Assembly (NCBI GenBank): GCA_028822985.1
Contig: JAPKCK010000003.1
Location: 1-64,000, forward strand
Direction of reading: 5' to 3'
Length of the DNA stretch: 64,000 bases
DNA from: Aquiluna sp.
Lineage (GTDB): Bacteria; Actinomycetota; Actinomycetes; Actinomycetales; Microbacteriaceae
The position numbers and the translations under genes are program-made. The notes below the pieces were generated by a model. That model saw nothing but the letters and a program-made list of their open reading frames with translations. It did not search any database and was not told where the DNA came from. Shown here one piece after another: positions 28,770-40,287 of the stretch. The number at the start of each line of letters is the position of its first letter. Within the stretch, counting starts at the first letter, position 1.

Positions 28770-31345
28770 TCCTGATTCGGCAGAAACCTTAGCTCCGTGA
28801 CAGTCACTTCTTTAGCGTCTGCGAATCTCAGTTCGGCAATGTGACCAACGGCTGCTAGGTCCTTGGCCATACTCTGCATTGCAACTGGTCCGGAGACAAG
28901 TGCAGTCGCAATCTCAGCCTTCATCGATAGCTTGTTGTCCGATTTTGATTTTCTGATTTGCACCAGAGCGGCACTCGCCAAGATCATCAATCCAGAATCT
29001 TCACCTGAAATCTCATCGGGAGTTGGCCACGCGGACTTGTGCACGGTGCCGTCTTGCCACCAGCTCCAGACCTCTTCTGCAGCGAATGGAATGAACGGCG
29101 CAAATAGTCGAACCAGTACGCCAAGGGCCTGCCTTAGTGCAATAACTGCGCTCCCCTTTTCCTGTTCAGTGAAGTCACCTTGACCGTAGGCGCGTTCCTT
29201 GACTAGCTCGAGGTAATCGTCAGTGAAGGTCCAGAAAAAGGACTCGACTTTTTCAAGTGCTTTGGTGTGATCGTAGCCCTCGAAGGCCTGTGTGGATCCG
29301 GCAATTACTTCCTGAAGGCTTGCGAGCATGGACTTATCAATGGCTTCTGTGACCGTGGTGACGCCGGCTGGAAGCTCAAAGCTAAGTGCAAAGCGGGCTG
29401 CGTTTAGAAGCTTGATTGCCAGCCTTCTGCCGATTTTCATCTGGCCTTCGTCAAAGGCGGCATCGGTTCCTAGCCTCGCGCTAGCGGCCCAGTATCGAAC
29501 CGCATCTGAACCGTGTGTCTCAAGTATTTCGTTCGGCACAACTACGTTGCCCTTGGATTTTGACATCTTCTTGCGATCTGGATCTAGAATCCACCCGGAA
29601 ATAGCCGCGTGCTTCCAAGGAGCCTGGCCATGTTCGAGCTCAGAGCGAACCAAGGTTGAAAACAGCCAAGTCCTAATAATGTCCTGACCCTGGGGTCGCA
29701 GGTCATAAGGAAAGACCTTCTCGAATTTTTCGGGGTCAGATAGCCATCCGCCCGCCAACTGGGGAGTTAATGAGCTGGTGGCCCAGGTGTCCATGATGTC
29801 GAGTTCGCCAATAAATCCTGTTGGCTGCCCGCGCATTGACTCGTCATAGCCATCCGGTGTGTCGCTTGAGGGGTCGACAGGGAGCTGAGACTCATTGGGA
29901 ACAATTGGGTTCTCATAATCTGGATTGCCTGCAGCATCCAGCGGATACCAAAGAGGCAACGGGACGCCAAAGAAGCGTTGGCGAGAGATTAGCCAGTCGC
30001 CGTTTAGTCCGTTGATCCAATCCTCGAGTCGAACCCTCATGAAATCTGGATGGAAGGCGACTTCCTTGCCGAGGTTGACTAGTCTTTCTCCAAGCTTCTT
30101 GTCGCTGCCACCATTTTTTATGTACCACTGTCTGGTGGAAACTATTTCGAGGGGCTTGTCGCCCTTCTCGAAGAATTTAACAGGATGAGTAATCGGCTTC
30201 GCTTCTCCAACCATGTCGCCAGAAGCCTGAAGGGATTTGACCAAAATTTCCTTGGCGCTAAATACGGTTTTTCCGGCGAGCTCCGCGTAGAGATCGGCAC
30301 CCTTGCTGGAGGCTATCGCTTCGGGCGCATCTTGGAGTATTCGTCCATCAAACCCGATTATGGGCCGATTCGGAAGCTTTAGCTCGCGCCACCAGATAAC
30401 GTCTGTGACATCTCCAAAGGTGCAAATCATCGCAATGCCCGAGCCCTTGTCAATTTGAGCCAGTCTGTGGGCCAAAATCGGAACCTCTACCCCAAATAGC
30501 GGAGTTTTGGCTGTCTTGCCAATGAGGTGTGCGTATCTTTCGTCGTCGGGGTGAGCAACCAGTGCAACACAGGCCGGAATTAGCTCTGGTCTAGTGGTTT
30601 CGATATAGATCTTGCCATCCGGACCATCGAACCCGATTCGGATGTATGCACTTGGTATCTCACGGTCTTCGAGCTCCGCCTGAGCCACCGCGGTCCTAAA
30701 GCTCACGTCCCACAGTGTTGGTGCCATCTGCGAGTAAGCCTCGTCGCGAGCTAGGTTGTTCAGAAATGCACGTTGGGAAACGAGTTGCGACTCTTTGGAG
30801 ATAGTTCTATAGCTTTGCGCCCAGTCCACCGAGAGACCAAGATTTCGCCACAAATTTTCAAAAGTCTTCTCGTCCTCTTCGGTTAGTTGCTCACAAAGCG
30901 CGATGAAGTTTTGCCTCGAGATGGGTAGCTGGTCCTGCACTCTCGACGATTTGTTGTCTCCACCGGTTTGAGGCGGTTGGAAGTCTTTGTCAAAAGGCAG
31001 CTTGGGGTCGCATCTGACACCGTAATAGTTTTGAACTCTTCTTTCAGTTGGGAGGCCATTGTCATCCCAGCCCATTGGGTAATAGACAGCCTTGCCATTC
31101 ATTCGCTTATAGCGAGCTACCACGTCAGTGTGGGTATAGCTGAAAACGTGGCCAACATGCAGAGAGCCGGAAGCCGTTGGAGGAGGGGTGTCTATCGAGT
31201 AGATATCGCCTTTTAGAGCTTGAGAATCGAACTCATAAACTTTATTTGCCTCCCAGGCAGGGGCCCACTTGGCCTCTAGGCCCTCTACGGAGGCTTTTTC
31301 TGGCACGTTGGCAGGCCGGAGTGGCTCGGGAATGTAGTTATTCAA
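28766..31345 (-). CDS. valS: Valyl-tRNA synthetase
   Basis: A class Ia synthetase of 859 residues. The signature HIGH is LHVGH in [15 protein letters not shown], and KMSKS is in [14 protein letters not shown]. The editing domain and the C-terminal anticodon domain follow; the protein is the compact actinobacterial form. It is divergent from ileS across a gap of about 73 bases that shows no T-box. Confidence 0.95.
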   Translation of the reverse strand: MNNYIPEPLRPANVPEKASVEGLEAKWAPAWEANKVYEFDSQALKGDIYSIDTPPPTASGSLHVGHVFSYTHTDVVARYKRMNGKAVYYPMGWDDNGLPTERRVQNYYGVRCDPKLPFDKDFQPPQTGGDNKSSRVQDQLPISRQNFIALCEQLTEEDEKTFENLWRNLGLSVDWAQSYRTISKESQLVSQRAFLNNLARDEAYSQMAPTLWDVSFRTAVAQAELEDREIPSAYIRIGFDGPDGKIYIETTRPELIPACVALVAHPDDERYAHLIGKTAKTPLFGVEVPILAHRLAQIDKGSGIAMICTFGDVTDVIWWRELKLPNRPIIGFDGRILQDAPEAIASSKGADLYAELAGKTVFSAKEILVKSLQASGDMVGEAKPITHPVKFFEKGDKPLEIVSTRQWYIKNGGSDKKLGERLVNLGKEVAFHPDFMRVRLEDWINGLNGDWLISRQRFFGVPLPLWYPLDAAGNPDYENPIVPNESQLPVDPSSDTPDGYDESMRGQPTGFIGELDIMDTWATSSLTPQLAGGWLSDPEKFEKVFPYDLRPQGQDIIRTWLFSTLVRSELEHGQAPWKHAAISGWILDPDRKKMSKSKGNVVVPNEILETHGSDAVRYWAASARLGTDAAFDEGQMKIGRRLAIKLLNAARFALSFELPAGVTTVTEAIDKSMLASLQEVIAGSTQAFEGYDHTKALEKVESFFWTFTDDYLELVKERAYGQGDFTEQEKGSAVIALRQALGVLVRLFAPFIPFAAEEVWSWWQDGTVHKSAWPTPDEISGEDSGLMILASAALVQIRKSKSDNKLSMKAEIATALVSGPVAMQSMAKDLAAVGHIAELRFADAKEVTVTELRFLPNQD

Positions 31346-31418
31346 TAGGTATGACCTCTGTATATTCGTAGTCTCTAGATTAACATTGTTCTTGACCGTT
31401 ACTTCTCCGAAAGCCGTG

Positions 31419-34400
31419 ATGTATCCAAAGCACCGAAATTCCTCTCAAGGGCCAGTAGCCTCGCCCTCATTTCCTGAACTTGAAAAGGAGGTGCTGGCCT
31501 ACTGGGATAAAGATGGAACTTTTCAAGAATCAATTGACCAGCGAGCTGCAACTGATGCTCCGGAGTTCGTTTTCTACGACGGCCCACCATTTGCTAATGG
31601 ACTGCCGCACTACGGTCACCTTCTAACTGGGTATGCGAAGGACTTAGTGCCACGATACCAAACCATGCGTGGCAAGCGCGTTGAGCGCAGATTCGGCTGG
31701 GACACACACGGACTGCCGGCCGAAGTTGAGGCGGAGAGACTTTTAGGCATATCCGGCCGACCAGAAATCGAAAAGTATGGAGTTGCTAAGTTCAATGAAT
31801 TCTGCAAGACCTCCGTACTGAAGTACACCGAGGACTGGCGCAGCTACATCACTCGCCAAGCACGTTGGGTCGACTTTGATAATGACTACAAGACTCTGGA
31901 CCAGAACTACACCGAAAGTGTTATCTGGGCCTTTCAGCAGCTTTACAACAAAGGCCTAATCTACGAAGGCTTCAAGGTCTTGGCCTACTGCTGGCGTTGC
32001 GAGACCCCACTTTCAAATCACGAACTCAAAATGGACGAAGAGGTCTACCGGGATCGACAGGATCAGTCCGTAACTGTCACTTTCGGAATAACCAGTCAGG
32101 GTGAACTTGCAGGTGTAAAAATGCTTGCGTGGACGACAACGCCGTGGACACTGCCAACTAACTTCGCATTGGCCGTGGGACCAAAAATTGAGTATTCGCT
32201 CGTGCATGCCAAAAACAGCGACTTGGGCGATGAAAAGTTTCTAATCGCGTCGGCACTTCTGCCTAACTATGTAAAAGAACTCGGCTTTGAAGATGCGGAG
32301 AGTGCGGTAGCCGCAGTATCCAAGACGTACCTTGGTTCGGAACTTGCTGGCTTGAGGTACGAGCCAATTTTTGACTTTTACACTGATGCCAATAAGTTCA
32401 GCATCGAAAATGCGTGGCAGGTGCTAGTCGGCGACTACGTAACCGCGGAGGACGGCACGGGAATTGTTCATCAGGCACCGGCCTACGGTGAAGATGATCA
32501 GATTCTCTGCAATGCGGCCGGCATTCCGACTTACGTTTCAGTCAATGAAAGAGGAGAGTTCATTTCATTGATCGCCCCGTATGAAGGGCAGCATGTTTTT
32601 GAGGCCAATAAGCCAATCACTCAGGACTTGAAAGCGAAGAATCGACTTCTCAGGCAAGCGTCCTATGACCACAGCTACCCGCATTGCTACCGTTGCAAAA
32701 ACCCGCTGATTTACAAGGCGGTTTCCTCCTGGTTTGTTGAGACCACAAAAGTCAAAGACCGGATGCTTGAGCTAAACCAGGAGATCAACTGGGTTCCCGA
32801 TCACACCAAAAATGGTGGCTTTGGAAAATGGCTTGAGAACGTTCGCGACTGGGCTATCTCAAGAAACCGGTTCTGGGGAGCACCGATACCAGTTTGGAAA
32901 TCGGATGACCCCAATTACCCGAGAATTGATGTTTACGGCTCGCTGGACGAAATGGAGCGCGACTTTGGTGTTCGCCCCGCCGATTTTCACAGGCCAGTTA
33001 TCGACGAGCTAACTAGACCAAACCCTGATGACCCAACCGGCAAGTCGACAATGAGAAGAGTTCCGGAAGTATTAGATTGCTGGTTCGAATCTGGATCGAT
33101 GCCGTTCGCTCAGGTTCACTATCCGTTCGAGAATCAGGATTGGTTTGACTCGCATTTTCCCGGCGACTACATCGTGGAGTATGTGGGGCAAACCAAGGGT
33201 TGGTTTTATACCTTGCACGTCTTGTCGACAGCGTTGTTTGATCGCCCTGCCTTTAAGAACGCAGTGAGCCACGGAATTGTTTTGGGTAATGACGGACAGA
33301 AAATGTCTAAGTCCCTTCGAAACTATCCAGACGTCAATGAGGTATTTGATCGTGACGGCTCTGATGCCATGAGATGGTTTTTAATGTCAAGCCCAATTCT
33401 TCGCGGTGGAAACATCTCAGTTACTGAACAGGGCATTCGTGAAGGCGTTCGTCAAGCCCTCTTACCTTTGTGGAATAGCTACTACTTCTTTGCTCTGTAC
33501 GCCAATGCTTCCAGCTACACTGCAAGCCCATCAATGGCCTCCGCTCAGTTATTAGACCGATATATTTTGGCTAAAACCCGTGAACTGATTGACTCGGTAG
33601 CTCTGGATCTTGACATATTTGATAGCTTTGCGGCCTCTGCCAAGGTCCGGGATTTCGCTGAAGTGCTTACCAATTGGTACATCCGTCGCTCCAGAGACCG
33701 TTTCTGGGAAGGCGATAAGGATGCCTTTGACACGCTCTACACGGTTTTAGAGGCGGCATTCAGGGTTATCGCCCCAATGCTGCCGCTGGTGGCCGAAGAG
33801 ATGTGGCGTGGTCTGACTAACGGTCGCTCTGTCCACCTAGAAAGCTGGCCGGAGGCCGAGGAGTTCTTGCAGGATGCTCAGCTGGTACGGGATATGGATG
33901 CAATCCGCGAGGCGGCATCCTCCGGGCTTTCATTGAGGAAGTCTTCCGGTATTCGTGTAAGACAGCCTCTGGCAAAAATAACGCTGGCTGTAGTTGGCTC
34001 TGAGACTCTGCGTGATTACGCAGAGTTATTGGCAGACGAACTAAACGTGAAGGCCGTGGACATCGTGGAGTCCAACTCCGAAACCTCCTCGAGTTTCGGG
34101 CTAAGGCAGTCATTGTCGGTAAACGCCAGGGCTCTAGGACCCAGAGTGGGCAAGGATGTTCAGCGAATAATTGGCCAGGCTAAATCGGGCAACTGGGAGC
34201 AGCTGGCCGATGGGATTTTCGTTGACGGCACCTTGCTTTTGGAGCCCGAGTATGAGTTGACTCTGGTTGCGGACAATGAATCCAGCGATTTTGCAGTTGG
34301 GGTCACCAGCTCCGGTTTCATTCTCCTTGACACTCGACTTACGCCGGAGCTTCAATCGGAAGGTCTAGCCAGAGATACGATTCGACACATTCAGCAGGCG

Positions 34401-34607
34401 AGAAAAGATTTTGGACTTGATGTCTCGGACCGCATTTCGCTGAAGCTCGTCTGCGATGAAACATCACTGACCGCTCTGGAAGCCCACTCGGATTTGATTT
34501 CAAGGGAAACCCTGGCCAGCGACATCGAAGTTTTCTCGGGTCAAATAACGGCGCCACTCTCAGTGGGCGAAACCGGGTCCATAGAGATAACTTTGGCCAA
34601 AAAATGA
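31419..34607 (+). CDS. ileS: Isoleucyl-tRNA synthetase
   Basis: A class Ia synthetase of about 1062 residues, the long type. HIGH is PHYGH in [12 protein letters not shown], and KMSKS is [12 protein letters not shown] choose ATG 31419 (MYPKHRNSS) because actinobacterial IleS starts a few residues before the [14 protein letters not shown] block; the track-length frame begins 11 codons earlier. There is no recognisable T-box leader. folC overlaps its stop by four bases. Confidence 0.95.
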   Translation: MYPKHRNSSQGPVASPSFPELEKEVLAYWDKDGTFQESIDQRAATDAPEFVFYDGPPFANGLPHYGHLLTGYAKDLVPRYQTMRGKRVERRFGWDTHGLPAEVEAERLLGISGRPEIEKYGVAKFNEFCKTSVLKYTEDWRSYITRQARWVDFDNDYKTLDQNYTESVIWAFQQLYNKGLIYEGFKVLAYCWRCETPLSNHELKMDEEVYRDRQDQSVTVTFGITSQGELAGVKMLAWTTTPWTLPTNFALAVGPKIEYSLVHAKNSDLGDEKFLIASALLPNYVKELGFEDAESAVAAVSKTYLGSELAGLRYEPIFDFYTDANKFSIENAWQVLVGDYVTAEDGTGIVHQAPAYGEDDQILCNAAGIPTYVSVNERGEFISLIAPYEGQHVFEANKPITQDLKAKNRLLRQASYDHSYPHCYRCKNPLIYKAVSSWFVETTKVKDRMLELNQEINWVPDHTKNGGFGKWLENVRDWAISRNRFWGAPIPVWKSDDPNYPRIDVYGSLDEMERDFGVRPADFHRPVIDELTRPNPDDPTGKSTMRRVPEVLDCWFESGSMPFAQVHYPFENQDWFDSHFPGDYIVEYVGQTKGWFYTLHVLSTALFDRPAFKNAVSHGIVLGNDGQKMSKSLRNYPDVNEVFDRDGSDAMRWFLMSSPILRGGNISVTEQGIREGVRQALLPLWNSYYFFALYANASSYTASPSMASAQLLDRYILAKTRELIDSVALDLDIFDSFAASAKVRDFAEVLTNWYIRRSRDRFWEGDKDAFDTLYTVLEAAFRVIAPMLPLVAEEMWRGLTNGRSVHLESWPEAEEFLQDAQLVRDMDAIREAASSGLSLRKSSGIRVRQPLAKITLAVVGSETLRDYAELLADELNVKAVDIVESNSETSSSFGLRQSLSVNARALGPRVGKDVQRIIGQAKSGNWEQLADGIFVDGTLLLEPEYELTLVADNESSDFAVGVTSSGFILLDTRLTPELQSEGLARDTIRHIQQARKDFGLDVSDRISLKLVCDETSLTALEAHSDLISRETLASDIEVFSGQITAPLSVGETGSIEITLAKK

Positions 34608-35962
34608 CTTCCGACAGCCAATCTCAATCTATCAACGAGGTGCTTGCCGCCCTTTACGCAAGGAAGCCCGAGAGTCAAATCAGGCCTCGTCTGGAGCCCA
34701 CCAGGCGCCTCGTGGAAATGATGGGAAATCCTCAAAACAATTACAAAATAATTCATATCACTGGCACCAACGGCAAGAGTTCGACGGCAAGGATGATTGA
34801 GCGGTTGCTCAGAGAACACGGGCTCAGAACTGGAAGGTTGACCAGTCCCCATTTAGTCTCCTTCAACGAGCGCATTGCTCTTGACGGTGAGCCGGTGGAG
34901 GATCAGTTGATCATCGAGGCCTACCAAGAGAACCTGGTGCTATTGCAGCTTGTAGACCAAGAGCTCACAGACAAGGGTGAAGGTCCGCTTACTTTCTTCG
35001 AAGCATTCACTGCACTCGCCTTTCACGTCTTTTCGGATGCACCGATTGATGTTCTGGTTCTTGAGGTTGGAATCGGGGGAGAGTGGGATGCCACGAATGT
35101 TGCCGACGCGGATGTAGCAGTATTCACTGCGATTGACCTTGATCATCAGGAAACGCTGGGGGACACCGTAGAGGAGATCGCCCAAACTAAGGCTGGCATC
35201 ACAAAGCAGAATTCGATCGTGGTGTCGAGCTTCCAGCGGCCAAGCGTGGCGTCAATTCTTCGTGCCCGGGCCTTACAAGAGGTTTTCATGGCGGGCGAAG
35301 AATTTGGATACTCGGAGATAAGCCCAGATGGATTCGGAACTAGGTTTAGCGTGAGAGGTATTTGGGCTGAATACCCCGAGCTCTGGATGCCAATTATCGG
35401 CCAACACCAAGCAGAGAACGCAGCAACCGCCATTGTCGCTACCGAGGCGTTTCTAGGCAGAGCAATCGCCGACGAGGTTCTCAGGAGCGCCTTCGCAGAC
35501 TCTGTCAGTCCCGGGAGACTGCAGGTCGTAAGCAAGCAACCGCTGGTTGTAATAGATGGTGCCCACAACCCAGCCGGGTTAGTCAGCCTCAGGAATTCTA
35601 TTCAGTGGCACTTTGGCGCGCCAAGAGCAATAGGGGTCGTTGGAATGCTTCGAGAAAAAGACATTCAGTCTTCGGCTCAGGAGCTAATTGGGGTATTCGA
35701 CCACCTCATAGTTACCTCGGCGCCTGGAGAGCGGGGCATTTTGGCCTCCGAGCTGGCGAACAGTTTTTCCGATGAGGGGCTAATTGTCGATGAAATAGTC
35801 CCGGAGTTCTGGTCGGCCTACGAGCAGGCAATTAGGCTTGGAGTGAGCACTGATCGGCCTGTTTTTATTACCGGGTCGCTCTACCTAGTGGGTGCAGTGC
35901 TTGAAAAGCTTCAGCTGGAAAATTCGAAACCTAGCGATCAGGATGGACAAGAAGTTGAGTAA
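34604..35962 (+). CDS. folC: Folylpolyglutamate/dihydrofolate synthase
   Basis: A 452-residue Mur-ligase-family enzyme. It adds glutamate to folates and can join glutamate to dihydropteroate. The P-loop [16 protein letters not shown] and the region [15 protein letters not shown] are visible. The ATG overlaps the ileS stop (ATGA), so the two are translationally coupled. The DUF4233 gene overlaps its 3' end by 20 bases. ileS-folC-ndk order is typical of actinobacteria. Confidence 0.93.
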   Translation: MTSDSQSQSINEVLAALYARKPESQIRPRLEPTRRLVEMMGNPQNNYKIIHITGTNGKSSTARMIERLLREHGLRTGRLTSPHLVSFNERIALDGEPVEDQLIIEAYQENLVLLQLVDQELTDKGEGPLTFFEAFTALAFHVFSDAPIDVLVLEVGIGGEWDATNVADADVAVFTAIDLDHQETLGDTVEEIAQTKAGITKQNSIVVSSFQRPSVASILRARALQEVFMAGEEFGYSEISPDGFGTRFSVRGIWAEYPELWMPIIGQHQAENAATAIVATEAFLGRAIADEVLRSAFADSVSPGRLQVVSKQPLVVIDGAHNPAGLVSLRNSIQWHFGAPRAIGVVGMLREKDIQSSAQELIGVFDHLIVTSAPGERGILASELANSFSDEGLIVDEIVPEFWSAYEQAIRLGVSTDRPVFITGSLYLVGAVLEKLQLENSKPSDQDGQEVE

Positions 35963-36359
35963 AAGGTCTTCAAAACGAGCTCTCGGATCAATCGCACTTA
36001 GTTTCGAGGCCTTCGTGGTGTTTTTCGCCACCCTGACTGCTTTTGGGCTGAAGGCATCTGGCGTAAGTCCGAACTTGCCGCGCGTCGAGATTATTTGGGC
36101 TATTGGGTTAGGTGTTGCTCTTCTTTGCATTCTCACGCCTGCTCTGCTTTCTAAGCCATGGGGTTACTTCATTGGTTGGGGAATTCAGGTCGCGGTTCTG
36201 GCCTCTGGTTTTTGGCTTTGGGGCATGTTTCTAATCGGAGCGATGGTCGCTGGAATGTGGATTTGGGCGATGGTTGCCGGTGGCACAATAGACAAAGCAC
36301 GAGCAAATTACGAAAAGATGAACGAAAAGGATCCAAATGCAGACACTAGTTCTATGTAA
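35943..36359 (+). CDS. DUF4233 small membrane protein
   Basis: A 138-residue protein with about three to four membrane helices and basic ends. It matches the actinobacterial DUF4233 family, which always lies between folC and ndk (M. tuberculosis Rv2446c). I choose ATG 35943 ([12 protein letters not shown]), inside the folC end, because the longer frame adds unrelated sequence. It overlaps both folC and ndk. Function is unknown. Confidence 0.82.
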   Translation: MDKKLSKRSSKRALGSIALSFEAFVVFFATLTAFGLKASGVSPNLPRVEIIWAIGLGVALLCILTPALLSKPWGYFIGWGIQVAVLASGFWLWGMFLIGAMVAGMWIWAMVAGGTIDKARANYEKMNEKDPNADTSSM

Positions 36360-36744
36360 GCCGGACGCGGTTCGTCGTAATCTCATTGGCGAAATTATTC
36401 GACGCTGCGAGCAAAAAGGCTACGTGGTTGCGAAGCTGGCAAAATTCGAGCCATCAAGGCAGCTGCTTGCACAGCACTACCTTGAGCACGAGGGCAAGCC
36501 TTTTTATGAGCCGTTGATGGAGTTCATGCTTTCTGGAGAGGTTGTCGCAATAGCCCTCGAGGGCGAACGCGTCATCGAGGGGTTTAGGGCTCTAGCCGGA
36601 TCCACCGAACCAACACTTGCTGCTCCAGGTACCATCCGAGGAGACCTCGGACGGGATTGGGGAACCAAGGTTGTGCAGAACTTGGTTCACGGTTCGGATT
36701 CGGATGAGAGCGCTGCTCGAGAATTAGCGCTCTGGTTCAACTAG
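36337..36744 (+). CDS. ndk: Nucleoside diphosphate kinase
   Basis: A 135-residue hexameric kinase that balances nucleoside triphosphates by phosphate transfer via a phosphohistidine. The active His lies in NLVHGSDS near residue 117, and the start MQTLVLCKPDAV and GRVIEGFRAL-like sequence are conserved. The ATG overlaps the DUF4233 gene by 23 bases. Confidence 0.95.
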   Translation: MQTLVLCKPDAVRRNLIGEIIRRCEQKGYVVAKLAKFEPSRQLLAQHYLEHEGKPFYEPLMEFMLSGEVVAIALEGERVIEGFRALAGSTEPTLAAPGTIRGDLGRDWGTKVVQNLVHGSDSDESAARELALWFN

Positions 36745-36762
36745 CCCTTGCTCTAGCGGGGT

Positions 36763-37329
36763 CTAAATAAGCGTTATCCAGTAGTCCCAGAACTGTACTA
36801 ACATCAAGACGATCAAAATCAGGTAGCTCATAAGAGTAAGAACCCAGCTCCAAGAAAAAATAAAGTCCCCGAGCTTTTCGTTCTTGCCCAGGCTTCCGTC
36901 CTTCATGGTTTTGCCCAAGATCATCCAGAACAGCGGTATTGTTGCGGCCCAGGCCACCATGCAGTAAATGCAGAGAGATCCGATTACGTAGGCGGACTGT
37001 GTAAATAGCCAAAGGGTGAAACCAAGAGCGAATACGTGCCCTATTAGAAACAGTCTCCAAAACCATGGTGCAAATTTTGCTCCGGCAAGAATCGCCATTC
37101 CGACCAAGATCGGAGCAATAAACGCGGCTACTCCGATTAGTGGATTCGGAAAGCCCAGAAGGGCAGCCTGCTCGCTTAGCATTACGGACTTGCAGCTCAG
37201 GATGGGGGAGATGTCACAAGATGCGCTGGCGTCAGGATTTTCGGCGACATGGAGTCGTTCGAGCGTCAAGCCAAAGCTAGCGATCCAGCCCATAACACCC
37301 ATTGAGATAAGGGCAATCGGAAATAGCAT
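36763..37329 (-). CDS. Vitamin K epoxide reductase (VKOR) family protein
   Basis: A 188-residue membrane protein with four or five predicted helices. The redox motif is CIYC (in GSLCIYCMVAWAA), and a second pair is in CDISPILSC, the loop cysteines of the VKOR family. Such proteins oxidise exported thiols with quinones and drive disulfide formation. ATG 37329 lacks a Shine-Dalgarno, but GATAAT seven bases upstream could be a -10 box for a leaderless transcript. A TTG at 37356 is the alternative. Confidence 0.88.
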   Translation of the reverse strand: MLFPIALISMGVMGWIASFGLTLERLHVAENPDASASCDISPILSCKSVMLSEQAALLGFPNPLIGVAAFIAPILVGMAILAGAKFAPWFWRLFLIGHVFALGFTLWLFTQSAYVIGSLCIYCMVAWAATIPLFWMILGKTMKDGSLGKNEKLGDFIFSWSWVLTLMSYLILIVLMLVQFWDYWITLI

Positions 37330-37419
37330 GGGGTAATTATCGCATTTTGGTAACAAGTCATGGCATACTTACGAAAGATGTATTCACACCTACATCAAAG
37401 ATTTTTTTCGGAGAGCGAT

Positions 37420-37488
37420 ATGCCCCGAAGAATAAGAATTAGATTCCGGCTGAGGCTTGAATCATTAAAACAGGCCTGGCGGGTGTGA
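37420..37488 (+). CDS. Arg-rich 22-residue leader ORF upstream of rne
   Basis: An ATG at 37420 with GGAG at 37410-37413 (six-base spacing) opens a 22-codon frame starting MPRRIRIRFRLRLESL and ending with a TGA at 37486-37488. Seven of the 22 residues are Arg, alternating with hydrophobic residues. It ends 23 bases before the rne GTG. It is too short for most gene finders. It could be a leader peptide whose translation controls rne. No evidence for expression beyond the ribosome binding site. Confidence 0.35.
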   Translation: MPRRIRIRFRLRLESLKQAWRV

Positions 37489-37511
37489 ACCTAAGGGCTA
37501 AAGAGGCATAA

Positions 37512-39551
37512 GTGGCTGACAAAAAAGAAATTCCAGAAAAAGCAGTTCCAAAAAAGCCGGCGGTCAAAAAGGCAGCCGATGAAAAAACAGTCGACAAAAA
37601 AATAGTCGTTAAAAAGCCAGCGGTGAAAAAAGAGGCTGCAGCAAAAGTTGTCGCAAAGAAGGACGAGCCTAAGAAGCCGTTGAGCATGCAGCTTATTTTT
37701 CAGGCACCAGACCTCCCCACCCCAAAAGTAAATCCTCGGAGCGGCAAGTTGGCCGAAGAGGAGAACGTTGAAGCTCCGACCAGGTCTGCTTCGACCAGGC
37801 CTGCTCCCAGTAGAACCAGACAGCGAAACAAGCCCGAGGGTGAAGCTAAACAAAACACCGCGCAAAACACTGCGGATGAACCGGCAGAAGAAAAGGAATC
37901 TGGGTCGACTAGGGTCGCTGCTAAGCGTCAGCGCCGGAAGGACTCGAGGGACACCGGGCGCCGCAGGACCGCAGTTACCGAGTCTGAGTTTTTAGCCAGA
38001 AGAGAATCTGTTGACCGTCGAATGGTTGTGCGCGAAAAGGACGCTCGGGTTCAAATCGGAGTTCTCGAAGACGGCCTCTTGGTCGAGCACTACGTAGCCG
38101 AAAGCCAGGGTGGCTCACTCATTGGAAACGTTTATCTTGGCAAGGTGCAGAATGTACTGCCTTCCATGGAAGCCGCGTTCGTCGACATTGGGCGCGGTAG
38201 AAACGCCGTCTTGTATTCGGGCGAGGTCGATTGGGACGCGGCTGAAACCGGAAACCAGCCCAGAAGAATTGAGTTAGCACTCAAGTCTGGCGACCAAGTT
38301 TTGGTTCAAGTAACCAAAGACCCGGTTGGCCAAAAAGGGGCCAGGCTCACCTCGCAGATCTCGCTTCCCGGACGCTTCCTGGTATACGTGCCTGGCGGTA
38401 ACATGTCTGGAATTTCGAGGAAACTACCGGAAGGCGAGAGGCAGCGACTCAAGCAAATTTTGAAACATTCTTTGCCTGAAGACGCCGGAGTTATTGTTAG
38501 GACCGCCGCAGAGGGTGCTACTGAAGATCAACTCACTCTTGACGTCGAAAGACTAAAGATGCAGTGGGAGAACATAAACAGCGAGGTTGCAAAGGGCAAA
38601 GCACCAACGCTCCTCCACAGCGAACCCGACTTACTGGTAAAAATCATTCGGGACGTCTTCAACGAGGACTTCGCGGAATTAGTCGTCTCGGGAGAAGAGT
38701 CTCTAGAAACGATCAGACAGTATCTGGAGTCTGTGGCACCCGAATTAATTGAGCGCCTAGTTCAATACGCCTCCGGCGATGACGTGTTTGACAACTATCG
38801 TCTTGGGGATCAAATTATCAAAGCCTTGGACAGGAAGGTCTTCCTCCCCTCTGGTGGCTCTCTGGTCATTGATCGAACCGAAGCTATGACGGTTGTTGAT
38901 GTAAATACTGGCAAATTTATAGGATCTGGGGGGAACCTCGAAGAGACAGTAACGAAGAACAACCTTGAGGCGGCCGAGGAATTAGTTCGACAGCTACGGT
39001 TGCGCGACATTGGCGGAATCGTCGTGGTGGACTTTATTGACATGATTCAGGAGTCAAACCAGGAGATGGTTCGAAGACGTCTTTTGGAGTGCCTATCAAG
39101 AGATCGCACCAAAAACCAGGTCGGCGAAATTACATCACTTGGACTTGTCCAGATGACAAGAAAGAAAATTGGTCTAGGACTACTTGAAACTTTCTCAGAG
39201 CCCTGTGACTGCTGTGCGGGAAGAGGTGTAGTGGTTCACGACGAGCCGAGGTTCAGGATGCCCGAAGTCTCGGAGAACAAACGAACCAAGAAAAAAGAGA
39301 AGACCAAGCCGACTGTGGTCAAGAAAATTGTGACGGCCGAGCAGGCTGACGCATTCAAGAGCGTAGTTAACCAGATCGCGAGTGCTGGTCATTCGAGTGA
39401 TGAATCGGTTCTTCAGGCAAAGAAGGAGCCGGAGGGCAAGACTGAAATCCTTAACGCTGTGCTCGATTCGCTTCCAGATGCCGAGAATGTGCCCAAGCCA
39501 AAGCGTCGACGTGCGACCTCAGCAGGTAAGCTTTCAATTACAACCGAGTAA
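37512..39551 (+). CDS. rne: Ribonuclease E/G
   Basis: A 679-residue endoribonuclease of the RNase E/G family. The first about 150 residues are a Lys-Ala-Pro-rich, probably disordered region; the catalytic part follows from the S1 RNA-binding domain (LARRESVDRRMVVREK, QIGVLED) through LRLRDIGGIVVVDFIDM, with catalytic Asp residues, to the zinc-link CDCCAGRGVV. A Lys-rich tail follows. It starts at GTG 37512 with AGAGG upstream. In actinobacteria RNase E is central to rRNA and mRNA processing. It matches M. tuberculosis Rv2444c in order after ndk. Confidence 0.93.
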   Translation: MADKKEIPEKAVPKKPAVKKAADEKTVDKKIVVKKPAVKKEAAAKVVAKKDEPKKPLSMQLIFQAPDLPTPKVNPRSGKLAEEENVEAPTRSASTRPAPSRTRQRNKPEGEAKQNTAQNTADEPAEEKESGSTRVAAKRQRRKDSRDTGRRRTAVTESEFLARRESVDRRMVVREKDARVQIGVLEDGLLVEHYVAESQGGSLIGNVYLGKVQNVLPSMEAAFVDIGRGRNAVLYSGEVDWDAAETGNQPRRIELALKSGDQVLVQVTKDPVGQKGARLTSQISLPGRFLVYVPGGNMSGISRKLPEGERQRLKQILKHSLPEDAGVIVRTAAEGATEDQLTLDVERLKMQWENINSEVAKGKAPTLLHSEPDLLVKIIRDVFNEDFAELVVSGEESLETIRQYLESVAPELIERLVQYASGDDVFDNYRLGDQIIKALDRKVFLPSGGSLVIDRTEAMTVVDVNTGKFIGSGGNLEETVTKNNLEAAEELVRQLRLRDIGGIVVVDFIDMIQESNQEMVRRRLLECLSRDRTKNQVGEITSLGLVQMTRKKIGLGLLETFSEPCDCCAGRGVVVHDEPRFRMPEVSENKRTKKKEKTKPTVVKKIVTAEQADAFKSVVNQIASAGHSSDESVLQAKKEPEGKTEILNAVLDSLPDAENVPKPKRRRATSAGKLSITTE

Positions 39552-39565
39552 AACGTGGTTGCGTG

Positions 39566-39594
39566 TTGCTCACTCGCGGTTTACTTGCTAAACT
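39566..39594 (+). promoter_or_regulatory. Candidate promoter for rplU-rpmA
   Basis: TTGCTC (39566-39571), a 17-base spacer and TAAACT (39589-39594) make a plausible -35/-10 pair after the rne stop. A leader of about 55 bases would follow, with a short CCAC-GTTCT-GTGG hairpin. The same TTGCTC hexamer with a 17-base spacer appears upstream of rpsT. Confidence 0.45.
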
Positions 39595-39655
39595 TCGAGG
39601 CTGTTGCCCACGTTCTGTGGTTCAACAAGATTTCCCCTAATAGTTAGGTCAAAAA

Positions 39656-39961
39656 GTGGTTTACGCAATTGTTCGAGCTGGTGGACGCCAGGAAAAGGTT
39701 GAGGTCGGTACCATCGTGACCATGAACCGCATCAAGGCGTCTTCGGGCTCCATTGAGCTGCCAGCTGTTTTGTTGGTTGATGGTGACAAGGTCACCTCAG
39801 ACTCACAGTCTCTTTCCAAAGTCAAGGTTGTTGCAGAGGTTCTTGACCAGTTGCGTGGACCAAAGATTTCGATTCAAAAATACAAAAACAAGACCGGATA
39901 CAAGAAGCGCCAGGGTCACCGTCAAGACTTGACCCGCGTCCAGGTCACAGAGATCAAGTAA
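39656..39961 (+). CDS. rplU: 50S ribosomal protein L21
   Basis: A 101-residue L21 of usual length. It begins with GTG ([14 protein letters not shown]), the conserved start of the family. RPLU sits at the base of the large subunit. It is followed by rpmA after 14 bases, the standard L21-L27 pair, preceding obg. Confidence 0.95.
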   Translation: MVYAIVRAGGRQEKVEVGTIVTMNRIKASSGSIELPAVLLVDGDKVTSDSQSLSKVKVVAEVLDQLRGPKISIQKYKNKTGYKKRQGHRQDLTRVQVTEIK

Positions 39962-39975
39962 CTAGGAGTTAGACA

Positions 39976-40227
39976 ATGGCATCCAAAAAGGGAGTTAGCT
40001 CCACACGTAACGGCCGTGACTCGAACTCTCAGCGTCTGGGAGTAAAGCGTCACGACGGTCAGGCAGTGAATGCCGGCGAAATAATCGTCCGCCAGCGTGG
40101 CACGCACTTCCACCCGGGAGTGAATGTTGGCCGCGGTAAGGACGACACCTTGTTCGCACTTGCAGCTGGTGCAGTTAAGTTTGGCGCAAAGGCAGGCCGA
40201 CGAGTAGTAAACATCGTCACCCTGTAA
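39976..40227 (+). CDS. rpmA: 50S ribosomal protein L27
   Basis: An 83-residue L27. The start [20 protein letters not shown] is the typical N-terminus that reaches the peptidyl transferase centre, followed by LGVKRHDGQ and [13 protein letters not shown]. Its N-terminus appears as the direct sequence without the cleaved extension seen in Firmicutes. A terminator follows. Confidence 0.95.
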   Translation: MASKKGVSSTRNGRDSNSQRLGVKRHDGQAVNAGEIIVRQRGTHFHPGVNVGRGKDDTLFALAAGAVKFGAKAGRRVVNIVTL

Positions 40228-40238
40228 CAGGATTAGGC

Positions 40239-40273
40239 AAAAAGGCGGACCTGGACCAGGTTCGCCTTTTTTT
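40239..40273 (+). terminator. Rho-independent terminator after rpmA
   Basis: AAAAAGGCGGACCT pairs with AGGTTCGCCTTTTT (one G-U pair) around the loop GGACC, followed by a T-run to 40273. It lies 11 bases after rpmA and 14 bases before obg, so it probably attenuates read-through rather than separating the genes fully. Confidence 0.85.
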
Positions 40274-40287
40274 GTAGGGAGGGAAAA

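Noticed and set aside
31346..31418. T-box or other leader between valS and ileS
   Set aside because: The gap is too short for a T-box and no T-box core sequence or specifier stem is visible; the leuS gap also lacks one.
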